Notes under the pieces: generated by a model
The model's input: the letters and a program-made list of their open reading frames with translations, nothing else
Told to the model about the DNA's origin: nothing
The model's database searches: none
From: Allobosea sp. 47.2.35
GTDB taxonomy: Bacteria > Pseudomonadota > Alphaproteobacteria > Rhizobiales > Beijerinckiaceae
DNA length: 64,000 nucleotides
Assembly: GCF_024655635.1 (NCBI RefSeq)
Contig: NZ_JANLGI010000011.1
Span: 62,001-126,000, forward strand
Reading direction: 5' to 3'
Part shown: positions 7,769 through 17,098 of the stretch, one piece after another
How positions within the stretch are numbered: the first letter of the stretch is position 1
Layout: each line of letters opens with the position of its first letter
Translations under genes and position numbers: made by a program

Positions 7769-9061
7769 ATGCCGATCAGGCTCGACGACAGGGATGCCCG
7801 CTTCGCCGAGGGCTTCGCCGCTTTGCTCTCCGCCAAGCGCGAGGTCTCCGAGGAGGTCGATCGCGTCGCCGCCGACATAGTCGCCGATGTCCGCGAGACG
7901 GGCGACGCGGCGCTGATCGATTATACCTCCCGCTTCGACGCGCTCGACCTGACGCCTGAGACCCTGCGCGTTTCGGAAGCCGAGATCGACGCGGCGGTCG
8001 CTGCCTGCTCGCCGGAATTGCTGGCGGCGCTGGAGACGGCGCGCGAGCGCATCGAGACCTATCATCGCCGCCAGAAGCCTGCCGATTCCTGGGTCGAGGA
8101 TGCCGCGGGTGTCGGCGCCGGCTGGCGCTGGAGCGCGATCGAGGCGGTCGGACTCTACGTCCCCGGCGGCACGGCGAGCTATCCCTCCTCGGTGCTGATG
8201 AACGCCATTCCGGCCAAGGTCGCGGGCGTGCCGCGCATCGTCATGGTCGCACCGACGCCGCGCGGCGAGACAAATCCGCTCGTGCTCGCCGCCGCCCGGC
8301 TTGCCGGCGTCGACGAGGTCTATCGCATTGGCGGCGCACAGGCCGTCGCGGCGCTCGCCTATGGCACCGCCGCGATCGCGCCGGTCGCCAAGATCGTCGG
8401 TCCCGGCAATGCCTATGTCGCCGCTGCCAAGCGCCGGGTCTTCGGCCAGGTCGGCATCGACATGATCGCCGGCCCCTCCGAGGTGTTGGTGATCGCCGAC
8501 CGGAGCGCCAATCCCGACTGGATCGCCGCCGACCTGCTGGCGCAGGCCGAGCACGACGTCTCCGCGCAGTCGATCCTGATGACCGACGATGCCGCATTGG
8601 CGGCCGAGGTCGAGAAGGCTGTCGCGGCGCAGCTTGCGACGCTGCCGCGGGCAGAGATTGCCGGCAGGAGCTGGCAGGAATTCGGCGCGATCCTGCTCGT
8701 CGCCGATCTCGAAGCGGCCGTGCCGCTGGTCGACCGGCTCGCGCCCGAGCATCTCGAGATCATGACGGCCGATCCGGACCGGCTCGCAGGTTTGATCCGC
8801 AACGCCGGCGCGATCTTCCTCGGCGGCCATACGCCGGAAGCGATCGGCGATTATGTCGGCGGTCCCAACCATGTCCTGCCGACAGCCCGCTCGGCCCGCT
8901 TCTCGTCGGGCCTCGGCGTCGGGGATTTCATGAAGCGGACCTCGCTCCTGAAATGCGGCCCCGAGGGCCTGCGCGCCCTTGCTTCGGCCGCAACGCAATT
9001 GGCGGAAGCGGAGGGCTTGCAGGCGCACGGCCGATCCGTGACGATCAGGCTCAATCTCTGA
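7769..9061 (+). CDS. hisD: Histidinol dehydrogenase HisD
   Basis: HisD carries out the last two steps of histidine synthesis, oxidising L-histidinol to L-histidine with two NAD+. The 430-residue protein aligns by eye with E. coli HisD without shifts at the key sites: zinc ligands Gln259 and His262 in LLAQAEHD, and the catalytic pair Glu327/His328 in APEHLEI. The glycine-rich words [12 protein letters not shown] and [11 protein letters not shown] are also present. The open frame extends upstream inside DUF2948, but AAGGA six bases before the ATG at 7769 and the family N-terminus fix the start. It stands apart from other his genes, as is common in Rhizobiales. Confidence 0.98.
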   Translation: MPIRLDDRDARFAEGFAALLSAKREVSEEVDRVAADIVADVRETGDAALIDYTSRFDALDLTPETLRVSEAEIDAAVAACSPELLAALETARERIETYHRRQKPADSWVEDAAGVGAGWRWSAIEAVGLYVPGGTASYPSSVLMNAIPAKVAGVPRIVMVAPTPRGETNPLVLAAARLAGVDEVYRIGGAQAVAALAYGTAAIAPVAKIVGPGNAYVAAAKRRVFGQVGIDMIAGPSEVLVIADRSANPDWIAADLLAQAEHDVSAQSILMTDDAALAAEVEKAVAAQLATLPRAEIAGRSWQEFGAILLVADLEAAVPLVDRLAPEHLEIMTADPDRLAGLIRNAGAIFLGGHTPEAIGDYVGGPNHVLPTARSARFSSGLGVGDFMKRTSLLKCGPEGLRALASAATQLAEAEGLQAHGRSVTIRLNL

Positions 9062-9099
9062 GTGCTGTCCGACAAGGCGGCGCCATGGCTGGAGGAGCG

Positions 9100-9588
9100 A
9101 TGTCCGACGTCTCGACTGCCACCACACAGCGTCTGGTTGGCCTGACCCTCGACGAGAACTCCCTTGGCCGCGGCACGCCTGATCAGGAGCATGAGCGCGC
9201 GGTCGCGATCTACGACTTGATCGAGCGCAACAGCTTCGTCATCCCCGAGCATGACGGTGGGCCGTATCTCGCGCATCTCGCCATGGTCGAGCGGCGCCTC
9301 GTCTTCGAGATCAAGCAGGCCGATGGCGCGCCGGTGGTGACGCATCACCTGTCGCTCAGCCCGTTCCGGCGCATCATCAAGGACTACGAGCTGGTCTGCG
9401 ACAGCTATTACGCTGCGATCCGGACCTCGACGCCGACGCAGATCGAGGCGATCGACATGGGCCGCCGCGGACTGCATGACGAGGCCGCCGGCATCCTGGC
9501 CGATCGGCTGGCGAACAAGGTCGAGGTCGATTTCGACACGGCCCGCCGCCTCTTCACGCTCATCTACGCCCTGCACTGGAAGGGCTGA
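9100..9588 (+). CDS. UPF0262 family protein
   Basis: The 162-residue protein has the family words [25 protein letters not shown] and FRRIIKDY, and I identify it as UPF0262, which follows hisD in many Rhizobiales. It is predicted to be soluble and its function is not known. The start is the ATG at 9100, which has GGAGGAG three bases upstream; an in-frame ATG at 9085 is possible but has no comparable site. The stop is five bases from the TTG start of the next gene, so the two are co-transcribed. Confidence 0.88.
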   Translation: MSDVSTATTQRLVGLTLDENSLGRGTPDQEHERAVAIYDLIERNSFVIPEHDGGPYLAHLAMVERRLVFEIKQADGAPVVTHHLSLSPFRRIIKDYELVCDSYYAAIRTSTPTQIEAIDMGRRGLHDEAAGILADRLANKVEVDFDTARRLFTLIYALHWKG

Positions 9589-9593
9589 CGCGC

Positions 9594-10034
9594 TTGGAGG
9601 CCCCGCGCAAGGTGCAGAGCGTGCTGTTCATGTGCGCGATGAACGCCGTGCGCTCGCCCATGGCCGAGGCCCTGGCCAAGCATTTCTTCGGCAAGTCGAT
9701 CTATGTCCAGTCGGCGGGCGCCCGCAAAGGCGAGCCGGACGGCTTCGTGCACGCGATCCTTGACGAGATCGGCATCGATCTAAGCAAGCACAAGCCGAAA
9801 TCGATCGAGGAACTGGAGGAGTGGGAAGGGCTCAACTTCGACCTGATCATCACGCTCTCGCCTGAGGCCCACCACAAGGCGCTGGATCTGACGCGGACTC
9901 ACGCCGCGGAGGTGGAGTACTGGCCGACCGTCGATCCCACCGTGTTCCAGGGCTCGCGCGAGCAGAAGCTCGATGCCTATCGCGATGTCCGGGATGGCCT
10001 GATCAAGCGGATCAAGCAGCGTCTCCAGAGCTGA
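9594..10034 (+). CDS. Low-molecular-weight protein tyrosine phosphatase/ArsC-like protein
   Basis: The 146-residue protein carries the phosphatase P-loop CX5RS as Cys14-AMNAV-Arg20-Ser21 near the N-terminus and a DPT general-acid loop at Asp114. This is the plan of low-molecular-weight phosphotyrosine phosphatases and of the related thioredoxin-type arsenate reductases. The redox cysteines used by arsenate reductases are absent: Cys14 is the only cysteine I see, which favours a phosphatase. The start is a TTG preceded by AAGGG; no nearer ATG would keep the P-loop. It ends the murA-hisD run and converges with the tadG-like gene, seven bases away. Confidence 0.85.
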   Translation: MEAPRKVQSVLFMCAMNAVRSPMAEALAKHFFGKSIYVQSAGARKGEPDGFVHAILDEIGIDLSKHKPKSIEELEEWEGLNFDLIITLSPEAHHKALDLTRTHAAEVEYWPTVDPTVFQGSREQKLDAYRDVRDGLIKRIKQRLQS

Positions 10035-10040
10035 CGATAT

Positions 10041-11774
10041 TCATCGCACCAGCACCGCCCCGCCGCAGCGCACGCCGGTGACCCAGCTATCGGCCTGGCC
10101 GAGCCCGATGCCGAGGGTGCCGAGCACGCCGTTCAGGATCTGGTCGAGCGGCGTCGCCGCGTTGGCGATCACGCCGCTGACGAGCCCGTCCAGGCCAGGC
10201 AGGCCGAGGCCAAGGCCAAGGGCCTCGACCCGCAGCTCCAGGTCGCCGACGAGGCGTCCGAGCAGTGTCGCGACGAAATTCTGGGTCGAGGTGGTCTTCT
10301 TGTCGCCGCGCTGGATCTCGGGATAGCTGAAGCTGACCGCGGCCTCCGAGAGATTGGTCATCGTCACATGGGCGCGGCCGGTGACCTTGGCGAGCCCGGC
10401 GGCGTTGACGAGCGTCGCGGCGGGTGGGTTCGGCGCCCTGCTGAAATTGTTGAACTCGGCCATCGAGACCTGCCCGATCCAGGCATCGACCAGGGCGGGC
10501 GTCACGCCGAGCGTGACCCGCGAGGTCGAGACGTTGCCAGGAGCGCACTGGATGCCGGTCAGACGGGCCGTCGCCGAGGCGAGTTCGAGATAGAGCGGTA
10601 CCCGGACCACCGAAGCGGCTCCCGAGCCGACGAGGTCGACTGTCAGCAGCAACCGCGTCTGGGCGGTATGGACGCTGGATCCGGCGCGGCCGACCCGCAC
10701 CAGGCTGGTGCCGACCGGCCGCTCGCCGATGCCGAGCTTGAGCGATGCGGCAGCGATGCCCGGCAGGTTGAGATTGAGCCCGACATCGATCTGGCGGTTG
10801 CCATTGGCAATCTGCGCGACCGCCGAGACGATATCGAGGGCCGTGAGCGAGGCCGCCAGCGGCTTCGGCCCGGAGAGCGGCTTGTCGCCGGCGGGCCCGA
10901 AGGAGACGAGGGAGGACAGCTTGACCGGCAGGCCGCTCGCCGACGCGGCGGCGAGCCGGCTCAGTGCGAGGGTTGCGGCATGGTTGCGCGTATCATGGTC
11001 GCGGGAGGCATCGACGATGGCTGCCAACACGTCGCCGAGGCGGGCATCGGCCTTCAGCACGTCGTCATAAGTCGCCGCCGTCAGGTTGAGGCGGGTCGCG
11101 AGGCGCTTCGAGAAGTCGAACAGGTCGACCCGCGCCTTGACCAGCGCGTCATAGTCCATGACCGACAGCGACACGCCACCGCCGAGCAAGCCGCCGAGCA
11201 GGCTGTTGAGCAGGCCGCCATCGAGCCTGAGCAGACGCGAGCCGACCGCGAACGAGGCCTGCGCGTCCTGGAAGGCGATGGCGCTGGAACCGATCGGCAC
11301 ATCGCCGCTGCTGATGCTTGCGACAGCGGTGCTTGCCCCGGGGCGTGGCGGAGAGCCCGGCATGGGCGTGGTCGTGGATGATGACGCCAGGACCCGGCCG
11401 AGCAGCAGCGGCGCGGTGGTCCGCATGTCGATCCTGACGGCATTGGCTGTTGCGACGGAGCTCGGGACGAAGCGTGCGTTCGGCGCCTGCTTGGGATCGG
11501 GCGTGTACACGCCGGTCTGCAACACCTGGATCGTGCTCCCGGGGAAGCCGTTCTGCGTCGTGCTGGACTGGGCGGCGGCCTGCGCGCGCGGCAGATCGCT
11601 GGCGGCGGCGAGGGCGGCGAGATCGTTGGCGGTCTGCAGCTTGCGCTTCTCGTAGAAGAAATTGCCGACATCGACGGCCATCGCACCGAAACCGATCATC
11701 ACCGTCGCGGAGACCGCGAAGAGGATGGCAGCGCCGCCCTTCTGATTCCGGGTGAAGTTCTTGAGCCTGAGCAT
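10041..11774 (-). CDS. TadG-like Flp-pilus assembly protein
   Basis: The 577-residue protein has a short basic N-terminus (RLKNFTRNQKGGAA), one transmembrane helix at about residues 15-36 and then EKRKLQTANDLAALAAAS, the standard start of TadG/TadE-type pseudopilin-like proteins. The long periplasmic part is rich in Leu, Ser, Ala and Thr and has repeated runs such as LNSLLGGLLGGGVSLS. I see no metal-binding von Willebrand motif. It lies 35 bases after the tadE-like gene on the same strand. No tadA, tadB, tadC, cpaB or pilin gene is present in the window, so this pair is separate from a full tad locus or belongs to one elsewhere. Confidence 0.82.
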   Translation of the reverse strand: MLRLKNFTRNQKGGAAILFAVSATVMIGFGAMAVDVGNFFYEKRKLQTANDLAALAAASDLPRAQAAAQSSTTQNGFPGSTIQVLQTGVYTPDPKQAPNARFVPSSVATANAVRIDMRTTAPLLLGRVLASSSTTTPMPGSPPRPGASTAVASISSGDVPIGSSAIAFQDAQASFAVGSRLLRLDGGLLNSLLGGLLGGGVSLSVMDYDALVKARVDLFDFSKRLATRLNLTAATYDDVLKADARLGDVLAAIVDASRDHDTRNHAATLALSRLAAASASGLPVKLSSLVSFGPAGDKPLSGPKPLAASLTALDIVSAVAQIANGNRQIDVGLNLNLPGIAAASLKLGIGERPVGTSLVRVGRAGSSVHTAQTRLLLTVDLVGSGAASVVRVPLYLELASATARLTGIQCAPGNVSTSRVTLGVTPALVDAWIGQVSMAEFNNFSRAPNPPAATLVNAAGLAKVTGRAHVTMTNLSEAAVSFSYPEIQRGDKKTTSTQNFVATLLGRLVGDLELRVEALGLGLGLPGLDGLVSGVIANAATPLDQILNGVLGTLGIGLGQADSWVTGVRCGGAVLVR

Positions 11775-11809
11775 GGATGCCCCCGCGCCTTGAGTTCACG
11801 AAAATGCGT

Positions 11810-12238
11810 TCAGTATCCGCCGCGCTGGACGATGGCCCGGCGCTCAATCATGGGTTGAGGGAGTGAGACCATTCGGCTGAGGCTGTCATAGACCGAGCCG
11901 CTCATGTCATAGGCGACCGCGACCTCGAAGCTCTGCATCTGCGGTCCGGTCTGGCCGGTCCGGACTCTCAGTTTCGACGGGTCGATGAAGGCATAGGAGC
12001 CGGCATGGGCCGTGATGAAGTCGCGGGCGATCTGGGAGCGCTCGGTGTCGCTCAGGCCCGATACGGACGAGCGCGCCGCCTCGGCCGCGATCTGCTGGAT
12101 GCTGTGGTAGATGCCGAAGACGTAGCCGTAGCCCATGATGCCGACGAGCAGCAGCAGCAGGACCGGCGCGACGAAGGCAAACTCGATGGCGGTGGTCGCG
12201 CGCTGGTTTCGGGAGAAGCGGGACAGGGCAGGCAGCAT
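11810..12238 (-). CDS. TadE-like pilus assembly protein
   Basis: The 142-residue protein starts MLPALSRFSRNQRATTAIEFAFVAPVLLLLLVG in register with the TadE family: a basic tip, the TTAIEFA motif whose Glu is characteristic of TadE pseudopilins, and one long transmembrane helix (about 15-38). The rest would be periplasmic. TadE and TadG are processed minor pseudopilins needed for Flp pili in Tad systems. It is the first gene of a two-gene minus-strand unit with the tadG-like gene. Its promoter region contains a dyad at 12261-12275. Confidence 0.85.
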   Translation of the reverse strand: MLPALSRFSRNQRATTAIEFAFVAPVLLLLLVGIMGYGYVFGIYHSIQQIAAEAARSSVSGLSDTERSQIARDFITAHAGSYAFIDPSKLRVRTGQTGPQMQSFEVAVAYDMSGSVYDSLSRMVSLPQPMIERRAIVQRGGY

Positions 12239-12260
12239 GGCCGTTCCTCGAAAAGTAGAT

Positions 12261-12275
12261 ACAACTAAAAGTTGT
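12261..12275. promoter_or_regulatory. Dyad ACAACT-AAA-AGTTGT in a divergent promoter region
   Basis: A perfect 6-bp dyad with a 3-base centre lies 23 bp upstream of the tadE-like gene, in an AT-rich patch of an otherwise GC-rich chromosome. The region 12239-12417 is shared with the divergent small membrane protein-MCP operon, so the site could act on either side. No regulator is adjacent. Confidence 0.35.
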
Positions 12276-12417
12276 AAATCTCTCCTCTTGATGAAAAGTA
12301 AATGCGACGCCGGACGAGCAATCGCAGTTCAGCCCGGGTGAACGGCTTAAGTAAAATTTTACACGGCTGGGATTGCTTCGCAGGTACGCCGCCGCAGCTC
12401 CGAGTGATTCCCCGCCA

Positions 12418-12792
12418 ATGTCATCGATATCTCCTGCGGAACCCGGCGCGGCTCGCGAGGAGCGGTTGTCACCAGCCGGTGGCTTCCTCGTCGCGCTGGT
12501 CTGCCTGCTGGTCAGCCTCGGGGCGTTCGCGAGCCTGCCGCGTGCGAAGGATGGGGCTGTTCCTGTCGCTATCGTCTTCCCACCCTGGACCGATGGCGCA
12601 GAGGCGATCGCACAAAGCTTCGCCGCCGGTCATCGCGTCCTGCGCAGCGGCCGTTTCAACGCGATCGTCGTCGTGGCGCCGACGCTGAACGGGCAGGCCC
12701 CTGCATTGCCGAAGGGCGCGTGGTTCTCCCTTGTCCTCGCGGGTCTCGCCGGATGTCTCGATATCCCCGGCCAAACGGAAGCCTCCTCATGA
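12418..12792 (+). CDS. Small membrane-anchored protein coupled to a chemotaxis receptor
   Basis: The 124-residue protein has one hydrophobic helix at about residues 22-42 (FLVALVCLLVSLGAFASLP) and a C-terminal domain of about 80 residues with PVAIVFPPWTDGAEAI and RFNAIVVVAPT, which looks alpha/beta and would sit on the outer face if the helix is a single anchor. I do not recognise a named family. Its stop overlaps the start of the next gene as ATGA, so translation is coupled to the methyl-accepting chemotaxis protein. This suggests it works with that receptor, for example as a periplasmic ligand-binding or accessory subunit. The ATG at 12418 was chosen because upstream residues are not conserved-looking; a start at 12373 is possible. 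Confidence 0.6.
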   Translation: MSSISPAEPGAAREERLSPAGGFLVALVCLLVSLGAFASLPRAKDGAVPVAIVFPPWTDGAEAIAQSFAAGHRVLRSGRFNAIVVVAPTLNGQAPALPKGAWFSLVLAGLAGCLDIPGQTEASS

Positions 12793-14246
12793 TCTGGACC
12801 CTGTCAGCGGTGCGCCACAGGGTCACGCAGGCCCTGCTCGCCCTCGGGTTGCTGCATGTGCCTCTGCTCGCCCTTGGCTTCTGGGCCAATGGGGCATCCG
12901 GTGTAGTCCCGGTCGCGATGGCGGCGCTGGTCGTCCTCGTGGCCATGGCGAGCTATCGTCTGGCTGGCCCGGCGATCGTGACGCAGCTCGTGATTGCCAC
13001 GATGCTGATCGGGCAGGTCTCGATCCTGGTATTCAGCTTCGCCGGGCATCCCTGGCAGCCGGACATCCACATGTACTATTTCGCGGTGCTGGCGCTGCTC
13101 GCCGGCTTCTGCGACTGGCGGCCGATCCTGATGGGGGCCGTGCTGACGGCCGCGCACCATCTCGTGCTGCAATATGTCCTGCCGGCCGCAGTCTTCTACC
13201 AAGGCGGCAGCCTGCTGCGCGTGCTGCTCCACGCTGTGATCGTCATCATCGAGACGGCGTTCCTGGCGATCTTCGCCGTGGTTCTGCAGCGCATGTTCGC
13301 CGTGAACGAGCAGAATCTCGCGCGGGCGCAGGAAGTGGCCGAGCGCGAGCGCTTGGCCGGCGAGAAGGAACGCAATCTGGCGGATGAGCTCGGCCGGCGT
13401 GCCGAGATGCTGCAGGATGTGGTGGCCGGCTTCCGCGCGCAGATGGAGCAGGCGATGGCTGTGCTCGACCACTCGGCTGCCGCGATGAACACGGAGGCCG
13501 GAGCTCTGACCGAGACCTCCGACCATGTCCGGCGCCAGACCGCGATGGTCTCCGATTCCGCCGCCGGCACCATGGACAGCATCGATCATCTCTCCGCCGC
13601 GAGCACCGAACTCGTCGCCTCGATCGGCGAGATCGGCCGTAATGCCGGCCAGTCGGCCGATGGTTCGAAGGTCGCCGCGGACCTCGCTCGGCGCGCCAGC
13701 GCCGAGATCGAGCATCTCGCCCAGAGCAGCGAGAATGTCGGCGCCGTCGTCGAGATCATCCGCGGTATCGCCGCCCAGACCAGCATGCTCGCGCTCAATG
13801 CCACGATCGAGGCGGCACGCGCCGGCGAGATGGGGCGCGGCTTCGCGGTCGTCGCCAGCGAGGTCAAGACGCTCTCGGCCCAGACCGCCAAGGCCACCGA
13901 CGAGGTCTCGCACCAGATCGGCACGATGCAGCAGGCCTCGCAGCGCTCGCTCAAGGCGATTCGCGACATCGTCGAGGCGATCGGCGATGTCGAGAGCGTA
14001 GCCAACGCGATCGCGCTCTCCGTCGACGAGCAGAGCCGCGCCACGGCCGAGATCGCTCATCAGGTCAGGCTGTCCTTCGAGGGCGCGCAGCGCAGCGCCG
14101 ATGTCGCCGGCGGCTTCGAGGTCATGACGCGCCAGACCCACGGCGCCGCCCAGCAATTGCAGAATGCCGCCAGCGCGCTCGCCCAGCAGGCTCAGGGCAT
14201 TCGTCAGGACGTCGCGAGCTTCTGCGGCCGGGTGGCTACGGCCTGA
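12789..14246 (+). CDS. Methyl-accepting chemotaxis protein with multi-helix membrane sensor
   Basis: The 485-residue protein has about six transmembrane helices within residues 12-170, no large periplasmic loop, and then a coiled-coil signalling part. The receptor hairpin tip is intact (IAAQTSMLALNATIEAARAGE, at 327-347, followed by GRGFAVVASEV), which binds CheA/CheW. No HAMP domain is obvious. The membrane part carries a set of histidines (His87, His94, His123, His124, His148) with conserved-looking surroundings such as DIHMYYF and AAHHLVLQ. A ligand held inside the membrane, such as a metal, heme or quinone, is therefore possible, but this is inference. The ATG overlaps the stop of the small membrane protein. 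Confidence 0.93.
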   Translation: MIWTLSAVRHRVTQALLALGLLHVPLLALGFWANGASGVVPVAMAALVVLVAMASYRLAGPAIVTQLVIATMLIGQVSILVFSFAGHPWQPDIHMYYFAVLALLAGFCDWRPILMGAVLTAAHHLVLQYVLPAAVFYQGGSLLRVLLHAVIVIIETAFLAIFAVVLQRMFAVNEQNLARAQEVAERERLAGEKERNLADELGRRAEMLQDVVAGFRAQMEQAMAVLDHSAAAMNTEAGALTETSDHVRRQTAMVSDSAAGTMDSIDHLSAASTELVASIGEIGRNAGQSADGSKVAADLARRASAEIEHLAQSSENVGAVVEIIRGIAAQTSMLALNATIEAARAGEMGRGFAVVASEVKTLSAQTAKATDEVSHQIGTMQQASQRSLKAIRDIVEAIGDVESVANAIALSVDEQSRATAEIAHQVRLSFEGAQRSADVAGGFEVMTRQTHGAAQQLQNAASALAQQAQGIRQDVASFCGRVATA

Positions 14247-14249
14247 TCC

Positions 14250-15467
14250 TCACCAGGGGCGGCCGGGGCCGACCGGTCCGATGCCGAGGAAGCTGCCAAG
14301 GCTCGCCGCAATATCGGCGAAGCTGCCGCGACGCCCGAGCGGCTCCGCACCGATGCCCGGGCCGAAGGCCAGAATCGGCACATGTTCGCGGGTATGGTCC
14401 GTGCCGGGCCAGCTCGGATCGTTGCCATGGTCGGCCGTGACGACGGCGATGTCGCCCGGCCGCAGCGCCGCCTCGACATGCGGCAGGCGGCGGTCGAAGG
14501 CTTCAAGTGCCGCGGCATAGCCGGGGATGTCGCGCCGGTGGCCGAACTCGGTATCGAAATCGACGAGATTGACGAAGCAGAAGCCGCCATCGGGCAGGCC
14601 ATCCCAAGCTTCCTGCGCGGCGTCGAGCATTGCCGCATTGCCGAAGGGCTTAATCTCGGTACCGGTGGCGCGATGGGCGAAGATATCGCCGATCTTGCCG
14701 ACGGTGACGACCGTGCGCCCTTGGTTCACCAGCCGGTCGAGGATCGTCTCGTCCGGTGGGGGGATGGCGAAGTCCTTGCGGTTGCCGGTGCGGGCGAAGC
14801 CCTCCTCTGCTGAGCCGACGAAGGGGCGCGCGATCACGCGACCGATCCGCAGCGGATCGACGAGGCCACGCACGGTCTTGCAGAGGGCATAGAGCCGGTC
14901 GAGGCCGAAATGCTCCTCATGCGCCGCGATCTGCAGCACGGAATCGACCGAGGTGTAGCAGATCGGCTTGCCCGTCCGGATATGCTCCAGACCGAATTCG
15001 TCGATGATCGCGGTGCCCGAGGCGTGCTTGTTGCCGAGGATGCCGGGGAGGGCGCCTTCCTTGACGATGCCGGCGACGAGCTCGGGCGGGAAGGAGTTCT
15101 CGAGAGCGGTGAAATAGCCCCATTCGAACGGCACCGGGCAGCCAGCGATCTCCCAATGGCCTGACGGCGTGTCCTTGCCCTGGCTGATCTCGACGCCATA
15201 GCCCCAGCGCCCCTCTGGCTTGGCCGGCTTTGCGACGCCGGCGAGCGGCCGGCCGGTCGAGGCCTCGCAGGCATGGGCAAGGCCGAGCCGTACGAGGTTC
15301 GGCAGCTGGAGTGGCCCGCTGCGCAGGCCCTCGCGGTCGCCGCGACCATCGGCGCAGGCTTCCGCGATATGGCCGAGCGTATCCGAGCCGGCATCGCCAT
15401 AGGCTGCCGCATCGGCCGCGCCGCCGCAGCCGACCGAATCCAGCACGATCAGGAGCGCGCGCGTCAT
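14250..15467 (-). CDS. deoB: Phosphopentomutase DeoB
   Basis: DeoB interconverts (deoxy)ribose 1-phosphate and 5-phosphate in nucleoside salvage. The 405-residue protein shows the alkaline-phosphatase-superfamily metal sites of DeoB: the N-terminal [12 protein letters not shown] and [11 protein letters not shown] (phospho-acceptor Thr), and the C-terminal [10 protein letters not shown] and [17 protein letters not shown] lies six bases before the ATG at 15467; a TTG two codons upstream is the alternative. The start is two bases after the yejF stop, so it is the last gene of the yejABEF operon. That placement is unusual for a salvage enzyme and suggests shared control with uptake of peptides or nucleotide-bearing compounds. 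Confidence 0.96.
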   Translation of the reverse strand: MTRALLIVLDSVGCGGAADAAAYGDAGSDTLGHIAEACADGRGDREGLRSGPLQLPNLVRLGLAHACEASTGRPLAGVAKPAKPEGRWGYGVEISQGKDTPSGHWEIAGCPVPFEWGYFTALENSFPPELVAGIVKEGALPGILGNKHASGTAIIDEFGLEHIRTGKPICYTSVDSVLQIAAHEEHFGLDRLYALCKTVRGLVDPLRIGRVIARPFVGSAEEGFARTGNRKDFAIPPPDETILDRLVNQGRTVVTVGKIGDIFAHRATGTEIKPFGNAAMLDAAQEAWDGLPDGGFCFVNLVDFDTEFGHRRDIPGYAAALEAFDRRLPHVEAALRPGDIAVVTADHGNDPSWPGTDHTREHVPILAFGPGIGAEPLGRRGSFADIAASLGSFLGIGPVGPGRPW

Positions 15468-15469
15468 GC

Positions 15470-17098
15470 TCAATCCTTCACTGCGGCGGAGCTGGCGGTA
15501 TCGAGGTTTAGAGCGGCCGCCAGCAGCGCCTGGGTGTAAGCCTCGCGCGGCGCTGCGAAGATCGCCTCGGCCGGGCCTTCCTCGACCACCTTGCCGTTCT
15601 GCATCACCACCACCCGATGCGACAGCGCCCGGACGACCTTGAGGTCGTGGCTGATGAAGAGATAACCGAGCTTGCGCTTCGCTTGCAGCCCACGCAGCAA
15701 CTCGACGATCTGCGCCTGCACGGACATGTCGAGCGCCGAGGTCGGCTCGTCCAGCACCACGAATTTGGGGTTGAGCGCCATCGCGCGGGCGATCGCGATG
15801 CGCTGGCGCTGCCCGCCCGAGAATTCGTGCGGGTAGCGGTCCATCGCTGCCGGGTCGAGCCCGACATCAGCGAGCGCCTGCGCCACGATCTCGCGCTGGC
15901 GCGGGTAGCTGAGATCGGGCTGCTGGATGGCGAGCCCCTCGGCCACGATCTCGGCCACCGACATGCGCGGCGAGAGCGAGCCATAGGGGTCCTGGAAGAC
16001 GACCTGCAAATCCTTGCGCTTGGGCTGGACCTGCTTGCTGGATAGCCCGTCGATCCGGTCGCCGAGGAAGACGATCGGCCCTTCCGATGCGATCAGCCGG
16101 AGAATGGCGAGGCCGAGCGTGGTCTTGCCCGAGCCGGACTCGCCGACGACGCCCAGTGTCTCGCCCTCGCGCACCTTCACCGAGATGCCATCCACCGCCT
16201 TCACATGGCCGGAGACGCGGCGCATCAGGCCGGACTTGACCGGGAACCAGACCTTGACCGGCCCGGCCTCCAGCAGCGTCGCAGCGTCTGCCGGGACCGG
16301 GGCAGGGCGGCCCTTCGGCTCGGCCGCAAGCAGGCGCTTGGTATAGTCGTGCTGCGGGTTGGCGAAGATCTCGGCCACGGGGCCATGCTCGACGACCTTG
16401 CCCTTCAGCATCACGCAGACCCTGTCGGCGATGCGCCGGACGATGCCGAGATCATGGGTGATGAACAGCATGGCCATGCCGAGCCGGCCTTGCAGCTCCT
16501 TGAGCAGCTTCAGGATCTGCGCCTGCACGGTGACGTCGAGCGCGGTGGTCGGCTCGTCGGCGACCAGCAGTTCCGGCTCGTTGGCGAGCGCCATCGCGAT
16601 CATCACACGCTGGCGCTGCCCGCCGGACAATTGATGCGGATAGGCGTCCAGCCGGCTTGCCGCGTCGCGGATGCCGACGAGGTCGAGCAGCTCCAGCGTG
16701 CGCGCGCGCGCCTTCTCGCCGCGCAGGCCCTTGTGCAGTTCGAGGATCTCGCCGATCTGCCGCTCGATCGTGTGCAGCGGGTTGAGCGAGGTCATCGGCT
16801 CCTGGAACACCATGGTGATGTCGTTGCCGCGCACCTTGCGCATCGCGTCCTCGTCGGCCGCGATCAGGTCCTGCCCGTTGAACAGCACCTTGCCGGAGGG
16901 GTGATGTGCCGCCGGATAGTTCAGGAGCTTCAGGATCGACAAAGCCGAGACCGACTTGCCCGAGCCGGATTCGCCGACCAGCGCCAGGGTCTCGCCCTTG
17001 GCGATCGAGAAGGAAACGCGGTCGACCGCAAGCGTCTCGCGCCCACCCTGGCGGAAGGCGACGGAGAGGTCTTCGACGGAGAGAAGCGGCGCGCTCAT
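15470..17098 (-). CDS. yejF: Oligopeptide ABC transporter, fused double ATPase YejF
   Basis: The 542-residue protein contains two ABC ATPase domains. Walker A motifs GESGSGKS (about residue 40) and GESGSGKT (about 325), signature LSGGQRQR and FSGGQRQR, and Walker B stretches ending in DEPT are all present in both halves, so both sites look active. This fused plan is that of YejF, the motor of the YejABEF importer for peptides and for microcin C in E. coli. A longer open frame reaches back into yejE, but the ATG at 17098 overlaps the yejE stop as ATGA and gives the family N-terminus [13 protein letters not shown]. It acts at the inner membrane with YejB and YejE. Confidence 0.95.
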   Translation of the reverse strand: MSAPLLSVEDLSVAFRQGGRETLAVDRVSFSIAKGETLALVGESGSGKSVSALSILKLLNYPAAHHPSGKVLFNGQDLIAADEDAMRKVRGNDITMVFQEPMTSLNPLHTIERQIGEILELHKGLRGEKARARTLELLDLVGIRDAASRLDAYPHQLSGGQRQRVMIAMALANEPELLVADEPTTALDVTVQAQILKLLKELQGRLGMAMLFITHDLGIVRRIADRVCVMLKGKVVEHGPVAEIFANPQHDYTKRLLAAEPKGRPAPVPADAATLLEAGPVKVWFPVKSGLMRRVSGHVKAVDGISVKVREGETLGVVGESGSGKTTLGLAILRLIASEGPIVFLGDRIDGLSSKQVQPKRKDLQVVFQDPYGSLSPRMSVAEIVAEGLAIQQPDLSYPRQREIVAQALADVGLDPAAMDRYPHEFSGGQRQRIAIARAMALNPKFVVLDEPTSALDMSVQAQIVELLRGLQAKRKLGYLFISHDLKVVRALSHRVVVMQNGKVVEEGPAEAIFAAPREAYTQALLAAALNLDTASSAAVKD

